Positions 43,912 to 54,411 of a stretch of 64,000 bases of DNA are shown here, piece by piece (the stretch's first letter is position 1; each line of letters begins with the position of its first letter). This stretch comes from Nocardia sp. BMG111209. Its GTDB lineage: Bacteria; Actinomycetota; Actinomycetes; Mycobacteriales; Mycobacteriaceae. Below the pieces are notes generated by a model. That model ran no database searches. It saw only the letters and a program-made list of their open reading frames with translations, and was not told the origin of the DNA. The position numbers and the translations under genes were made by a program. Location: contig NZ_KB907309.1 of NCBI RefSeq assembly GCF_000381925.1, positions 496,001-560,000 on the forward strand, in the 5' to 3' direction.

Positions 43912-44763
43912 CTACCCCGAGAGATGGAAGTTGCCGGAGGTGCCGTAGATGGCCAGCGAGACGAGCAGGGTCACCGTCACCACCGCGACCAGCGACGCGC
44001 GCACCGCGTTGCCGACCGCGACGCCGACGCCGACCGGACCGCCGGTGGCGTGATAGCCGTAGTAGGTGTGGATCAGCATGACCGCCAGGGCCATGAAGAT
44101 CGCCTGCACGAACGACCAGAGGATGTCGCTGGGAATCAGGAACGTGGAGAAGTAGTGGTCGTAGACGCCGGCGGACTGGTGGTAGATGTCGACGGTCGCG
44201 AACCGGCTGGCGACGAAGGAGGCGATCACCGCCAGTGCGTACAGCGGGACGATCGCGATCATGCCCGCCAGCACCCGGGTGCCGATCAGGAAGGGCACCG
44301 GCCGGATCGCCATGGACTCCAGCGCGTCGATCTCCTCGGCCACCCGCATCGCGCCGAGTTGCGCGGTGGCGCCGGCGCCGATGGTGGCGGCCAGACCGAT
44401 GCCGGAGATCACCGGCGCCGCGATGCGGACGTTGATGAAGGCGGCGAAGAACCCGGTCAGCGCCTCGACGCCGATATTGCCCAGCGAGCTGTATCCCTGC
44501 ACCGCGATGGTGCCGCCGGCGAACAGGGTCAGGAAGCCGACGATCACCACCGTGCCGCCGATCACCGCCAGCGCGCCGGTACCCATGCTGATCTCGGCGA
44601 TCAGCCGGATGGTCTCGGTGCGGTAGTGGATCAGCGCGCGCGGCACCGAGGCCAGCGACTTCGCGTAGAACTGTGCGTGTCTGCCGACACCATCGAGGGA
44701 GTCGGACATCCTGCGCACTCGACGTACCGTACGCGGGAACCTGGATTCGATCACGAAGGCCAT
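43912..44763 (-). CDS. yrbE4B: YrbE4B permease (MlaE family)
   Basis: A 283-aa ABC-transporter permease of the MlaE/YrbE family. It has five or six TM segments (for example GALAVIGGTVVIVGFLTLF, MIAIVPLYALAVIASFVA, FVQAIFMALAVMLIHTYYG). The signature loop GAGATAQLGAMRVAEEIDALESMAI matches the conserved G-x-E-I-D-A-L motif that contacts the ATPase (MceG, not in this window). ATG 44763 follows the yrbE4A stop by 4 bp. Confidence 0.95.
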   Translation of the reverse strand: MAFVIESRFPRTVRRVRRMSDSLDGVGRHAQFYAKSLASVPRALIHYRTETIRLIAEISMGTGALAVIGGTVVIVGFLTLFAGGTIAVQGYSSLGNIGVEALTGFFAAFINVRIAAPVISGIGLAATIGAGATAQLGAMRVAEEIDALESMAIRPVPFLIGTRVLAGMIAIVPLYALAVIASFVASRFATVDIYHQSAGVYDHYFSTFLIPSDILWSFVQAIFMALAVMLIHTYYGYHATGGPVGVGVAVGNAVRASLVAVVTVTLLVSLAIYGTSGNFHLSG

Positions 44764-44767
44764 GCCA

Positions 44768-45532
44768 TCACCGCGCTGTGAACTTGATCCCGACGGCGGT
44801 GACCACGACATTGACCACGAACAGGGCCATGAAGGAGAACACCACCGTTTGATTGACCGCGTCGCCGACGCTCTTGGGCCCACCCCGGACGTTCAGGCCC
44901 AGGTAGCAGGCCATCAGCCCGGCGACCAGACCGAACAGCGTGGCCTTCACCTCGGAGATGACGAGCTCGGGCAGATGCGTCAGCAGTGTGATGCCGTTCA
45001 CGAACGCACCCGGATTGACCCCTTGCAGGAAGACGGAGAAGAGGAAGCCGCCGAGGATGCCGATCGTGGAGACCAGCCCGTTCAGCAAGGCCGCCACGAA
45101 CATCGAGGCCAGTACGCGGGGCACCACCAGCCGATGGATCGGGTCGATGCCGAGTACCCGCATCGCGTCGATCTCCTCGCGGATGGTGCGGGCGCCGAGG
45201 TCCGCGCAGATCGCGGTGGCGCCGGCGCCGGCCACGATCAGTACCGTCACGATCGGCCCGACCTGGGTGATCGACCCGAATGCCGCACCCGCGCCGGACA
45301 GATCGGCCGCACCGATCTCCCGCAGCAGGATGTTGAGGGTGAAGCTCACCAGCACGGTGAACGGAATCGCCACCAGCAGAGTCGGAACGATGGAGACGCG
45401 AGCGACGAACCAGGCCTGATCGATGAATTCGCGTCGCTGGAAGGGCCGCCGGACCGCCGCGCGAGCCACGTCGGCGGTGAGTTCGAAGAACCCGCCGACC
45501 GCTCGTAACGGGACGGCAAGGACCTCGTTCAT
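44768..45532 (-). CDS. yrbE4A: YrbE4A permease (MlaE family)
   Basis: A 254-aa MlaE-family permease and the first gene of the mce4 operon. TM segments include LLVAIPFTVLVSFTLNILL, VTVLIVAGAGATAICADLG and ALFVVNVVVTAVGI. The conserved loop is GATAICADLGARTIREEIDAMRVLGID. ATG 45532 has a strong AAGGAGG site. Two KstR-type palindromes lie about 100 and 180 bp upstream, so the whole operon is probably sterol-inducible. Confidence 0.95.
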   Translation of the reverse strand: MNEVLAVPLRAVGGFFELTADVARAAVRRPFQRREFIDQAWFVARVSIVPTLLVAIPFTVLVSFTLNILLREIGAADLSGAGAAFGSITQVGPIVTVLIVAGAGATAICADLGARTIREEIDAMRVLGIDPIHRLVVPRVLASMFVAALLNGLVSTIGILGGFLFSVFLQGVNPGAFVNGITLLTHLPELVISEVKATLFGLVAGLMACYLGLNVRGGPKSVGDAVNQTVVFSFMALFVVNVVVTAVGIKFTAR

Positions 45533-45629
45533 TCCGCGATTCCTCCTTGCCGTGCCTGCGCAGCGTCGCGCATCGAACCCCAGCAGCGGGCCGCTCCGAA
45601 GAGTTACTGCCCCGCCCCGCCTGCACAAT

Positions 45630-45643
45630 TAGAACACGTTCAC
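45630..45643. promoter_or_regulatory. KstR-type site 1 (mce4 promoter)
   Basis: TAGAACACGTTCAC matches the KstR consensus TNNAACNNGTTNNA at all but the last base. It lies 98 bp upstream of yrbE4A, in the 316-bp hsd4A-yrbE4A gap. Confidence 0.75.
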
Positions 45644-45709
45644 CGCGCTATGTGGAGGCGAATTCTCGTTTTTCAGCTGTTCTTTTCTTGCCGACTCGGT
45701 GCAACGGAC

Positions 45710-45723
45710 TGGAACAGGTTCAT
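45710..45723. promoter_or_regulatory. KstR-type site 2 (mce4 promoter)
   Basis: TGGAACAGGTTCAT has the AACNNGTT core; the last base differs from consensus. It lies 80 bp upstream of site 1, so the mce4 promoter may bind two repressor dimers. Confidence 0.6.
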
Positions 45724-45848
45724 ACGGCGTACAGTATGCCGTTCGAATAACCCGAGTGCGCCATCGACCCCCATGTCTACCAAGGACCCGAGCGCCGATC
45801 AACCGCCTTTCGGCGACGACCGTCTCCGTGCGACGGTGTGGAAATTCG

Positions 45849-46751
45849 TCAGAGTCGCAGTGCGGCGGCCGCGGAAAACATCCGTTCGGCGGGCCGTTCG
45901 GCGAAGTGCGTGCCGAGCGCGCCGGCCAGTTCCGCGATCGAGAACTGCGGACCGTCCGCCTCGAACCACCGCTCGACCTCCGGCGCGGCCATCAACGCGA
46001 CGGTCGAGCCGTACACGACGAAGACCTGTCCGTTGATCGCGTCGGCGGCGGGTGTGGCCAGGTAGGCGACCAGCCGGGCGACATGATCGGGCGACAGCGG
46101 ATCCACCTCGGCGTCCGGCGCCGGCGCGAAGACCTGCTCGGTCATCGCCGTGCGCGCTCGCGGGCAGATGGCATTGGCCCGCACGCCGATCCGGGCCAGA
46201 CCGCGCGCGGCCGACACGGTCAACTGTGCGATACCGGCCTTCGCCGCCGCATAGTTGGCCTGTCCCGGCGAACCGGTCAAACCTGCCTCGGAAGAGGTGT
46301 TGATCAACCGGCCGAACACCGGAGAACCTGATTCTTTCGACTTGCCACGCCAGTACCCGGCGGCATTGCGCGACAACAGGAAATGCCCGCGCAGATGGAC
46401 CGCGATCACCGCGTCCCAATCCTCATCGGACATATTAAAAAGCATTCGATCCCTCGTAATTCCGGCGTTGTTGACGACGATATCCACGCCGCCGAACGTT
46501 TCGTCCGCCGTTGCGATCAATGCATCGGCCGTGGCGCGATCCGCCACGCTGCCGGCCACGAATTCGGCCTTCGCCCCGAGCTCCCGGATCTCGGCCAGGG
46601 TGGCCGCGGTGGCCTCGGTCTCGGCCAGGTCGTTGACCACGACCGCGGCGCCCGCGCGAGCCAGTGCGAGCGCCTCGGCTCGCCCCAGGCCCGCACCGGC
46701 TCCGGTCACGATTGCCACTCGACCGGAGAGGTCCACGTCATGCTCGCTCAC
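45849..46751 (-). CDS. hsd4A: Short-chain dehydrogenase Hsd4A-type
   Basis: A 300-aa SDR, classical type. Cofactor motif TGAGAGLG (16-23), NNAG in VVNNAGI, catalytic Ser in INTSSEAG and Tyr/Lys in ANYAAAK. It is located just upstream of mce4, as Rv3502c (hsd4A) is in M. tuberculosis; the enzyme acts on hydroxysteroid or hydroxyacyl-CoA intermediates of sterol side-chain degradation. GTG 46751 is chosen because the KstR site and a -10 box lie directly upstream and would fall inside a longer frame. Confidence 0.88.
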   Translation of the reverse strand: MSEHDVDLSGRVAIVTGAGAGLGRAEALALARAGAAVVVNDLAETEATAATLAEIRELGAKAEFVAGSVADRATADALIATADETFGGVDIVVNNAGITRDRMLFNMSDEDWDAVIAVHLRGHFLLSRNAAGYWRGKSKESGSPVFGRLINTSSEAGLTGSPGQANYAAAKAGIAQLTVSAARGLARIGVRANAICPRARTAMTEQVFAPAPDAEVDPLSPDHVARLVAYLATPAADAINGQVFVVYGSTVALMAAPEVERWFEADGPQFSIAELAGALGTHFAERPAERMFSAAAALRL

Positions 46752-46758
46752 GAGCCCG

Positions 46759-46764
46759 ACTCTA
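46759..46764 (-). promoter_or_regulatory. Leaderless -10 box of hsd4A (TAGAGT)
   Basis: Minus-strand TAGAGT ends 7 nt before GTG 46751 and overlaps the KstR-type site at 46763-46776, a direct repression geometry. Confidence 0.55.
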
Positions 46765-46776
46765 GAACGTGTTTCA
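46763..46776. promoter_or_regulatory. KstR-type site 3 (hsd4A)
   Basis: TAGAACGTGTTTCA is a full match to TNNAACNNGTTNNA, 12 bp upstream of the hsd4A start. Confidence 0.8.
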
Positions 46777-46794
46777 GTTATCGGCAAGAGCGGC

Positions 46795-46983
46795 TCACTC
46801 GAGCCGCAGCGCCGCCTTCGGGCACTGGGCGACCGCCTCGCGGACCGCGTCGAGGCGATCGTCGGGCACGTCGGACACGTTGACGTTCAGGTAGTCCTGA
46901 TCATCGAGTTCGAAGATGTCCGGGGCGATTCCGACGCAGATGCCATTGGCCTCGCACTGGTCGAAATCCACGATGAGCTTCAT
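46795..46983 (-). CDS. fdxD: 3Fe-4S ferredoxin FdxD-type
   Basis: A 62-aa ferredoxin with Cys10, Cys16 and Cys54 (DQCEANGICVGIAP ... AQCPKAAL), the single-cluster [3Fe-4S] pattern found in redox partners of cytochromes P450. It is located between hsd4A and fadE26 as Rv3503c is, and is likely to feed electrons to sterol P450s such as CYP125 encoded at 59295-60539. ATG 46983 is divergent from fadE26, with a KstR-type palindrome between. Confidence 0.92.
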   Translation of the reverse strand: MKLIVDFDQCEANGICVGIAPDIFELDDQDYLNVNVSDVPDDRLDAVREAVAQCPKAALRLE

Positions 46984-47067
46984 TGATGACTCCTTTGCCG
47001 CTGGTGACGCCAGCCTACAAGCCCGGTTCGGCCCGAGACGGCCCATCGTGCCGAATCGCACCCTCAT

Positions 47068-47085
47068 ACTGGAACATGTTCCAGT
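47068..47085. promoter_or_regulatory. KstR-type site 4 (fdxD/fadE26 divergent promoter)
   Basis: ACTGGAACATGTTCCAGT is a perfect 18-bp palindrome containing a full TNNAACNNGTTNNA match (47070-47083). It is the best site in the window and lies between two divergent starts. Confidence 0.88.
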
Positions 47086-47131
47086 CCTTGTGCAATGATC
47101 GGCCCAACGACCACCGACGACGAGGTGACCC

Positions 47132-48313
47132 ATGCGGATCGCGTACAACCAGCAGCAGGAGCAACTGCGTGCCGAACTCCGCGAGTACTTCGCGCGGCTG
47201 ATCACGCCGGAGCGGCGGGCCGCGCTGTCCGCGCAGACCGGCGAATACGGCACCGGCAACGTCTATCGCGAGGTCGTCCGCGAGATGGGACAGGCCGGCT
47301 GGCTCGCGCTGGGCTGGCCGAAGGAGTACGGCGGGCAGGACCGCCCGACGCTGGACATGCTGATCTTCGCCGACGAGGCCGCGATCGCCGGTGCCCCGGT
47401 GCCGTTCCTGACCATCAACTCGGTGGCGCCGACGATCATGCACTACGGCAGCGCGGAGCAGAAGAAGTTCTTCCTGCCCAAGATCGCGGCGGGTGAACTG
47501 CACTTCTCCATCGGCTACTCCGAACCCGGCGCCGGCACCGATCTCGCGAGCCTGCGCACCGCCGCCGTGCGCGACGGCGACGACTGGATCATCAACGGCC
47601 AGAAGATGTGGACCAGCCTGATCCCCTACGCCGACTACGTATGGCTGGCCGCGCGCACCGATCCGACGGCCAAGAAGCACAAGGGCATCAGCATGTTCAT
47701 CGTGCCGGCCACGGCCGAGGGCTTCTCCTGGACCCCGGTGCACACCATGGCCGGGGTCGACACCAGCGCCACCTACTACCAGGACGTACGGGTCCCCGCG
47801 ACCGCGCTGGTCGGCCCGGAGAACGGCGGCTGGTCGCTGGTCACCAATCAGCTCAATCACGAACGGGTGGCGCTGACCTCGGCGGGCTCGCTGCAACTGG
47901 CCCTGGCCCAGACCCTGGACTGGGCCCGGGAGTCCCGCGACGCCCGCGGCGCGCGGGTGATCGACAGCGAATGGGTGCAGATCAATCTGGCCCGGGTGCA
48001 CGCCAAGGTCGAATACCTGAAGCTGCTGAACTGGGAGATCGCGTCGGCCCCCGTGTCCGCGCCGCGGCCGTGGGATGCCTCCACCTGCAAGGTCCTCGGC
48101 ACCGAACTCGCCACGGAGGCCTACCGACTGCTGATGGAGGTGCTCGGCCCGCAGGCCTACCTGCGCCAGGATTCGCCGGGCGCACTGCTGCGCGGGCGGC
48201 TGGAACGGATGCACCGCTCCTGCCTGATCCTCACCTTCGGCGGCGGCACCAACGAGGTGCAGCGCGACATCATCGCCATGACCGCCCTGCGCCAGCCCGC
48301 CGCCGCCCGCTGA
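47132..48313 (+). CDS. fadE26: Acyl-CoA dehydrogenase FadE26-type
   Basis: A 393-aa flavin acyl-CoA dehydrogenase subunit. FAD/substrate motifs include HFSIGYSEPGAGTDLASLRT and IINGQKMWTS in the middle domain, and FGGGTNEVQRDIIA near the C terminus. In M. tuberculosis FadE26-FadE27 (ChsE4-ChsE5) form a heterotetramer that desaturates the C8 side chain of sterol-CoA; the same pair occurs here, 22 bp apart. ATG 47132 has a purine-rich GACGAGG site. Confidence 0.94.
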   Translation: MRIAYNQQQEQLRAELREYFARLITPERRAALSAQTGEYGTGNVYREVVREMGQAGWLALGWPKEYGGQDRPTLDMLIFADEAAIAGAPVPFLTINSVAPTIMHYGSAEQKKFFLPKIAAGELHFSIGYSEPGAGTDLASLRTAAVRDGDDWIINGQKMWTSLIPYADYVWLAARTDPTAKKHKGISMFIVPATAEGFSWTPVHTMAGVDTSATYYQDVRVPATALVGPENGGWSLVTNQLNHERVALTSAGSLQLALAQTLDWARESRDARGARVIDSEWVQINLARVHAKVEYLKLLNWEIASAPVSAPRPWDASTCKVLGTELATEAYRLLMEVLGPQAYLRQDSPGALLRGRLERMHRSCLILTFGGGTNEVQRDIIAMTALRQPAAAR

Positions 48314-48335
48314 TCTCGAAAGCCAGGTAATCACA

Positions 48336-49445
48336 ATGGATTTCACGCCGACCGAAGCTCAGCAGGATCTCACCCGGCTGACCGGTGAAGTGTGCGGCAA
48401 ACTCGTCACCGCCGACCGCCTGCGCGAACTCGACCACGCGCCGGCCCGTTTCGACGAACCGCTGTGGCGGTCGCTGGCCGAGACCGGGGTGCTGGCATCG
48501 ACACTGCCGGAGGCGCTGGGCGGCAGCGATTTCGGCGTGCTGGAGCAGACCGCGATCCTGCGCGAACTGGGCCGCCACGTCGCCGCCGTGCCGTACCTGT
48601 GGTCGATCGCGCTCGGCGCCGCCGCGCTGGCCCGCTTCGGCTCGCCGGCCCAGGCCGAGCGGGCCGCGAAAGCCGCTGCGGGCGAGGAGATCCTGACCGT
48701 GGCGCTGGCCGAGGAACGCAACTGGGATCCGGCCCGGCCGACCACCCACGCGACCGCCGACGGCGACCGCTGGCTGCTGACCGGCGCCAAGACCGCGGTC
48801 CCGTACGCGGCCCACGCCTCGCGAATCCTGGTGCCCGCCACGATATCCGGCACCTCGGGCGAACAGGTCGCGCTGTTCCTGGCCGATCCCGCCGGCCCCG
48901 GCGTCCGGTCGGCGGAACAGCTCGTGGTGGACAAGACCCCGGAATCCGAACTCGAATTCGACTCGGCCCCGGCCGAATTGATCGGCGCCGTGGACGACGG
49001 CGCGGTCGCCTGGCTGCTGGACCGCGCCTGGCTCGGCCTGGCCGCCGGGCAACTCGGCACGGTGGAGCGCGCGCTCGAACTGGTCGCCGACTACGCGCGC
49101 GAGCGTGAGCAGTTCGGCCGCAAGATCGGCAGCTTCCAGGCGGTCGCGCAGCGCCTCGCCGACGGCTACATCGACGTCCAGGGCCTGCGCCTGGCCGTGA
49201 CCCAGGCGGCCTGGCGGCTGTCCGAGGAGCTCGACGCCACCGCCGAGATCCACACCGCCAAGTTCTGGGCCGCCGACGCCGGTCACCGCGTCGCCCACAC
49301 CGCCGTCCACGTGCACGGCGGTGTCGGCATCGACCGCGACCACATCGTGCACAACTACTTCATCGCCGCCAAGCACAACGAGTTCGCGCTCGGCGGCGCC
49401 ACCGACCATCTGCGCGCCCTCGGCGCGCTGCTGGCCCGCGACTGA
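48336..49445 (+). CDS. fadE27: Acyl-CoA dehydrogenase FadE27-type
   Basis: A 369-aa partner subunit of the FadE26/27 dehydrogenase. It has an ACAD layout but degenerate middle-domain motifs, plus RKIGSFQAVAQRLADGYIDV and VHVHGGVGIDRDHIVHNYF, which are typical of the beta-like subunits of actinobacterial steroid ACADs. ATG 48336 follows a CAGG site, and it is probably co-transcribed with fadE26. Confidence 0.94.
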   Translation: MDFTPTEAQQDLTRLTGEVCGKLVTADRLRELDHAPARFDEPLWRSLAETGVLASTLPEALGGSDFGVLEQTAILRELGRHVAAVPYLWSIALGAAALARFGSPAQAERAAKAAAGEEILTVALAEERNWDPARPTTHATADGDRWLLTGAKTAVPYAAHASRILVPATISGTSGEQVALFLADPAGPGVRSAEQLVVDKTPESELEFDSAPAELIGAVDDGAVAWLLDRAWLGLAAGQLGTVERALELVADYAREREQFGRKIGSFQAVAQRLADGYIDVQGLRLAVTQAAWRLSEELDATAEIHTAKFWAADAGHRVAHTAVHVHGGVGIDRDHIVHNYFIAAKHNEFALGGATDHLRALGALLARD

Positions 49446-49539
49446 ATCACCGGCCCGGCGCGCATATGAGACCTTCGGGTCTGCTGTGAACGGCCGCTGG
49501 GACACCGCGCGGCGGCCGAGTCGTGTGATGCTGGTAGCC

Positions 49540-50199
49540 ATGACGACTCTGACGAGCTCCCCCGCGGCCGATGTCCTCGCCCGGATGCAGGCCGACGTCG
49601 ACGACCAGCGCGAGACGATGCGCGCCCGCTGGGAGAACTGGTCCGCCGACCAGGGGCGACGTCCCGAGCCGGAGAACTGGCGGACCTTCTTCGAGGAGGA
49701 CGCCAAGGACCTGTACCTCGCGGTCCGTCCCGAGACCGCGAAGTTGCTGTACATCCTGGCCCGCACCCGGCACGCCAAGACCGTGGTGGAATTCGGCACC
49801 TCCTTCGGCCTGTCCACCCTGTGCCTGGCCGCGGCGGTCCGGGACAACGGCGGCGGCCGCGTGATCGGCACCGAATTCGTCGAATCCAAGGCGCAGGCGG
49901 CCCTCGCCTCGCTGACCGAGGCCCAGCTCGACGATCTGGTGGAGATCCGGCTCGGCGACGCCATGGAGACCCTGGCCCGCGATGTACCCGCCGGCGTCGA
50001 CATCCTGTTCCTGGACGGCGCCAAGCATATGTACCTGGACATCGTGCGGCTGCTCGAGCCGCGCCTCGCCCCCGGCGCCCTCGTCATCGCCGACAACTCC
50101 GATTCCAGCCCCGAACTGATGGAATACCTGCGCGGCGGCCCCGGCTACCTCTCCTCCGCCACCCAGCCCGGCGTGGAGGTAGCCCTGCGCATCGGCTGA
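49540..50199 (+). CDS. Class I SAM-dependent (O-)methyltransferase
   Basis: A 219-aa methyltransferase. The SAM-binding glycine loop is VVEFGTSFGLSTLCLAAAV, then VIGTEFVESKAQAA (acidic ribose contact), GDAMETLA, DILFLDGAKHMY (metal/catalytic Asp region) and LVIADNSDSSP. The pattern is close to O-methyltransferase family 3/Methyltransf_24. Substrate unknown. ATG 49540 is chosen, but the in-frame ATG 49528 is possible; no clear ribosome-binding site precedes either. It begins the non-sterol island within the sterol cluster. Confidence 0.85.
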   Translation: MTTLTSSPAADVLARMQADVDDQRETMRARWENWSADQGRRPEPENWRTFFEEDAKDLYLAVRPETAKLLYILARTRHAKTVVEFGTSFGLSTLCLAAAVRDNGGGRVIGTEFVESKAQAALASLTEAQLDDLVEIRLGDAMETLARDVPAGVDILFLDGAKHMYLDIVRLLEPRLAPGALVIADNSDSSPELMEYLRGGPGYLSSATQPGVEVALRIG

Positions 50200-50221
50200 T
50201 CCGGCCGATCCGGCCCGCGCG

Positions 50222-50761
50222 CTAGTCCACCACCAGCGGCTGTGCGCGGGTACGGATTTCGTCGACGGTCTGCTCGACGGTGAGGTCCGAGGTGTCGAGC
50301 CAGAGACCCAGCCGCGGCGTATCGCGATGCAGACCGGCGTCCAGATCCTCGACGGTGAACGGGCCGTAGGCGCGCTTCGGACGACCGGCCTCACGCCGCG
50401 CCACCACCTCCGGCCGCGGCGCCAGGACGACGACCCGCAGCGGCCGGGTCCGGATGTGCCCGATCAGGTACGGCAGCATCGCACCCAGCACCACGTCCTG
50501 CAGCACCACGGTGAATCCGGCGGCGGCATAGTCGTCGGCGACCCGCGCGGCGAGACGATGACGCAGCCGCAACTGGTCGAGCGCCTCGTCCGACGGATCG
50601 GGCGACATCTCCGCCCGGCCACCGATCACGAAGCGCCGGAACACATCCCCGCGCACATGCACCGAGCGGGGCAGCCGCTCGGCCAGCGCCTGCGCCACGG
50701 TCGACTTACCGGCCGCCTGAATCCCGGTGATCAGGTACACGCCGCTATCGGGATCGGACAT
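50222..50761 (-). CDS. P-loop phosphotransferase/kinase-like protein
   Basis: A 179-aa P-loop protein. Walker A is GIQAAGKST (near residue 14). DVFRRFV follows, a nucleoside-kinase style acceptor region, then VVLQDVVLG and a LAPRPEVVARRE lid. The layout fits the AAA_33/chloramphenicol phosphotransferase-like group, whose substrates are mostly unknown. ATG 50761 lies 6 nt after a TACCGT -10 box. Confidence 0.82.
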   Translation of the reverse strand: MSDPDSGVYLITGIQAAGKSTVAQALAERLPRSVHVRGDVFRRFVIGGRAEMSPDPSDEALDQLRLRHRLAARVADDYAAAGFTVVLQDVVLGAMLPYLIGHIRTRPLRVVVLAPRPEVVARREAGRPKRAYGPFTVEDLDAGLHRDTPRLGLWLDTSDLTVEQTVDEIRTRAQPLVVD

Positions 50762-50767
50762 GCCGGT

Positions 50768-50773
50768 ACGGTA
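50768..50773 (-). promoter_or_regulatory. Leaderless -10 box of P-loop gene (TACCGT)
   Basis: Minus-strand TACCGT ends 6 nt before ATG 50761; no ribosome-binding site is seen. The rest of the 288-bp gap to the VOC gene shows no gene. Confidence 0.45.
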
Positions 50774-51049
50774 GCCGCTCACCGGCCAGCGGTGTCCACC
50801 CGACGGCCGACCCGAATCCCGATGTGCTGCGCACCCTGGTACCCCCGCGCGGTTTGCGGCCGCCCCCGGCGTTCCGGTGCCCGATGCGATGCGACGAAGG
50901 AGCAGGCAGCGGGTGCCGGAACGCCGGGGTTACAGGCCGCAAACCAGCGAGGCGGAGCCGAAGCAATCGGACACAGCAGCGATGAGTTCTGGTTGGTTGA
51001 ACCGTCGATATACCTGTCCGTACTGTCCCATGGCCGAGAGGACTCGGGT

Positions 51050-51460
51050 ATGCCGAGCACGATGATCTTCCTCAACCTACCGGTGGCCGATCTGGAGCGG
51101 TCGAAGGGCTTCTACGAGCGGCTGGGCTGGAAGATCGATCAGGAGTTCACCGACGATGCCGCCGCTTGTGTGGTGATCGACGACAACATCAGCGTGATGT
51201 TGTTGTCGCAGAACTTCTTCCACAACTTCGCGCGGCGACCGCGCGCGATCACCACCGCCACCGTGGGCGCGGTCTACGCCTTGGCGCTGGGTAGTGTGCA
51301 CGCCGTCGACGCTCTGGTCTCCGCCGCGGTGGCCGCGGGCGGAGTCGAGGAGCTGCACCCGGACCGGCGGATGCAGGAGATGGCGATCGGCATGTACGGG
51401 CGCACCTTCCTCGATCCGGACGGTCATCAGTGGGAAGCGTTCTGGATGCGCGGTCAGTGA
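51050..51460 (+). CDS. VOC family (glyoxalase-like) protein
   Basis: A 136-aa vicinal-oxygen-chelate protein: MIFLNLPVADLERSKGFYERLGW, CVVIDDNISVMLL, then FLDPDGHQWEAFWM. It is shorter than true glyoxalase I and resembles the bleomycin-resistance-like/extradiol single-fold group; the substrate is unknown. ATG 51050 has GAGAGGA upstream. It is convergent with the sigma-factor gene, 48 bp apart. Confidence 0.88.
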   Translation: MPSTMIFLNLPVADLERSKGFYERLGWKIDQEFTDDAAACVVIDDNISVMLLSQNFFHNFARRPRAITTATVGAVYALALGSVHAVDALVSAAVAAGGVEELHPDRRMQEMAIGMYGRTFLDPDGHQWEAFWMRGQ

Positions 51461-51508
51461 CGCATCCAGCGCGCGAACGGGTTGTGGCACAACCCTTCCG
51501 CCCGCGCC

Positions 51509-52501
51509 CTACACCCGCAGCTCCGGCGGCAGGCCGAACAGCGGAAACAGCTTCTCGGTGTCCAGGAAGTAGTTGAGCCCGCTGATGCCACGATCGCCGT
51601 CGAGTTCGAGCACCGTGATCGACCACGGCTCCAGTACCGCGGGATCGTGCTCGCTCGGCTTGTAGTGGCCGAAGGCCGGCAGGCCGTTGGCACCGGCCAG
51701 CGGGACGAGTTTCGAACCGCGGCAAGCCGATCCGATGGTGAGCATGAACGCCGCGACCTCCTGCGGGCCGCGCACCCAGAAGTCGAACGGCGGCATCTGC
51801 ATGTCGACGTCCTTCTTCAACAGGGCGGTGAGCGCGTCCATGTCGAACGCCTCGAATGCCTGCACATACGCCTCGACGAATTTGCGCTGCTCGTCGTCGG
51901 TCTCGTCGTAGGCCTTCTCGGCCGTCGGCTGCACCTTGGCGATGGTGGCGCGGGCCCGTTGCAGTGCGCTGTTCACCGAGGTGGGCGACATGGTCAGCAT
52001 GTCGGCGGTCTCGTTGGCGGAGAAACGCAGCACCTCGCGCATGATGAGGATCGCGCGCTGGGTGGCGGGCAGATGCTGCATGGCGGCCAGGAAGGCCAGC
52101 CGCAGCGAATCCTTGGTGGCGGCCCGATCGGCCGGGTCGGAGCCGAAGGCCAGCCCGTTGGGAATGGGCTCGATCCAGGGCAGATCGGTGCGCGGCGGCG
52201 GCAGTTGCGCATCGGCCGAGGAGGGACCGGTGAGGTCCATCGGCATGGCGCGCCGCTGCGGCCCGTCGAGCATGTCGAGGCAGACGTTGGTGGCGATGCG
52301 GTACAACCAGGAGCGCAGGCTGGACCGGCCCTCGAACGAGTCGTAGGCCTTCCACGCCCTGGTCAGCGTCTCCTGCACCGCATCCTCGGCCTCGAAGGAC
52401 GAACCCAGCATCCGATAGGCGTAGGCGCACAGTTCGCGCCGGTAGCCCTCGAATTCGGGCAGGATCTCCTCGACCCCGGTGGCGCCCCCGCTGGTGCTCA
52501 T
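51509..52501 (-). CDS. sigG: ECF sigma factor with C-terminal SnoaL domain (SigG-like)
   Basis: A 330-aa sigma-70-family factor. Region 2 is CAYAYRMLGSSFEAEDAVQETLTRAW, followed by SLRSWLYRIATNVCLDML. Region 4 is LPATQRAILIMREVLRFSANETADML...SVNSALQRARATI. An NTF2/SnoaL-like domain (about 215-330) is fused at the C terminus, as in SigG/SigJ-type factors that lack an anti-sigma partner and use this domain for self-control. ATG 52501 has GAGAGGA. The exact SigG assignment is by resemblance. Confidence 0.85.
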   Translation of the reverse strand: MSTSGGATGVEEILPEFEGYRRELCAYAYRMLGSSFEAEDAVQETLTRAWKAYDSFEGRSSLRSWLYRIATNVCLDMLDGPQRRAMPMDLTGPSSADAQLPPPRTDLPWIEPIPNGLAFGSDPADRAATKDSLRLAFLAAMQHLPATQRAILIMREVLRFSANETADMLTMSPTSVNSALQRARATIAKVQPTAEKAYDETDDEQRKFVEAYVQAFEAFDMDALTALLKKDVDMQMPPFDFWVRGPQEVAAFMLTIGSACRGSKLVPLAGANGLPAFGHYKPSEHDPAVLEPWSITVLELDGDRGISGLNYFLDTEKLFPLFGLPPELRV

Positions 52502-52703
52502 GCTCGTCGTTCCTCTCGTCGCACGAGCGGGGGCCTCTGGGCCCGGTCCGGTGCGCGATCGCCGCGCAGCACCCCCGCTCTGGTCCCACTGTGGCACAGG
52601 GCACCGACAGGTAATCCCCGAAACCGCAGACATCCTGACCGGACGTCCACGGCGTATCAGGGACAGACCGGGTAACGGAGGGTGAATTGTCCGGAAAGCA
52701 GGT

Positions 52704-54356
<1,653 letters not shown>

Positions 54357-54362
54357 ACGACA

Positions 54363-54368
54363 AAAATA
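54363..54368 (-). promoter_or_regulatory. Leaderless -10 box of fadD19 (TATTTT)
   Basis: Minus-strand TATTTT ends 6 nt before GTG 54356 and touches the KstR-type site at 54367-54380. Confidence 0.5.
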
Positions 54369-54380
54369 GAACGTGTTCAC
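54367..54380. promoter_or_regulatory. KstR-type site 5 (fadD19)
   Basis: TAGAACGTGTTCAC has the full AACNNGTT core; only the last base departs from consensus. It lies 10 bp upstream of the chosen fadD19 start. Confidence 0.75.
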
Positions 54381-54411
54381 TCGGCTGACAAGACTTGATT
54401 TACGGGGTTTA

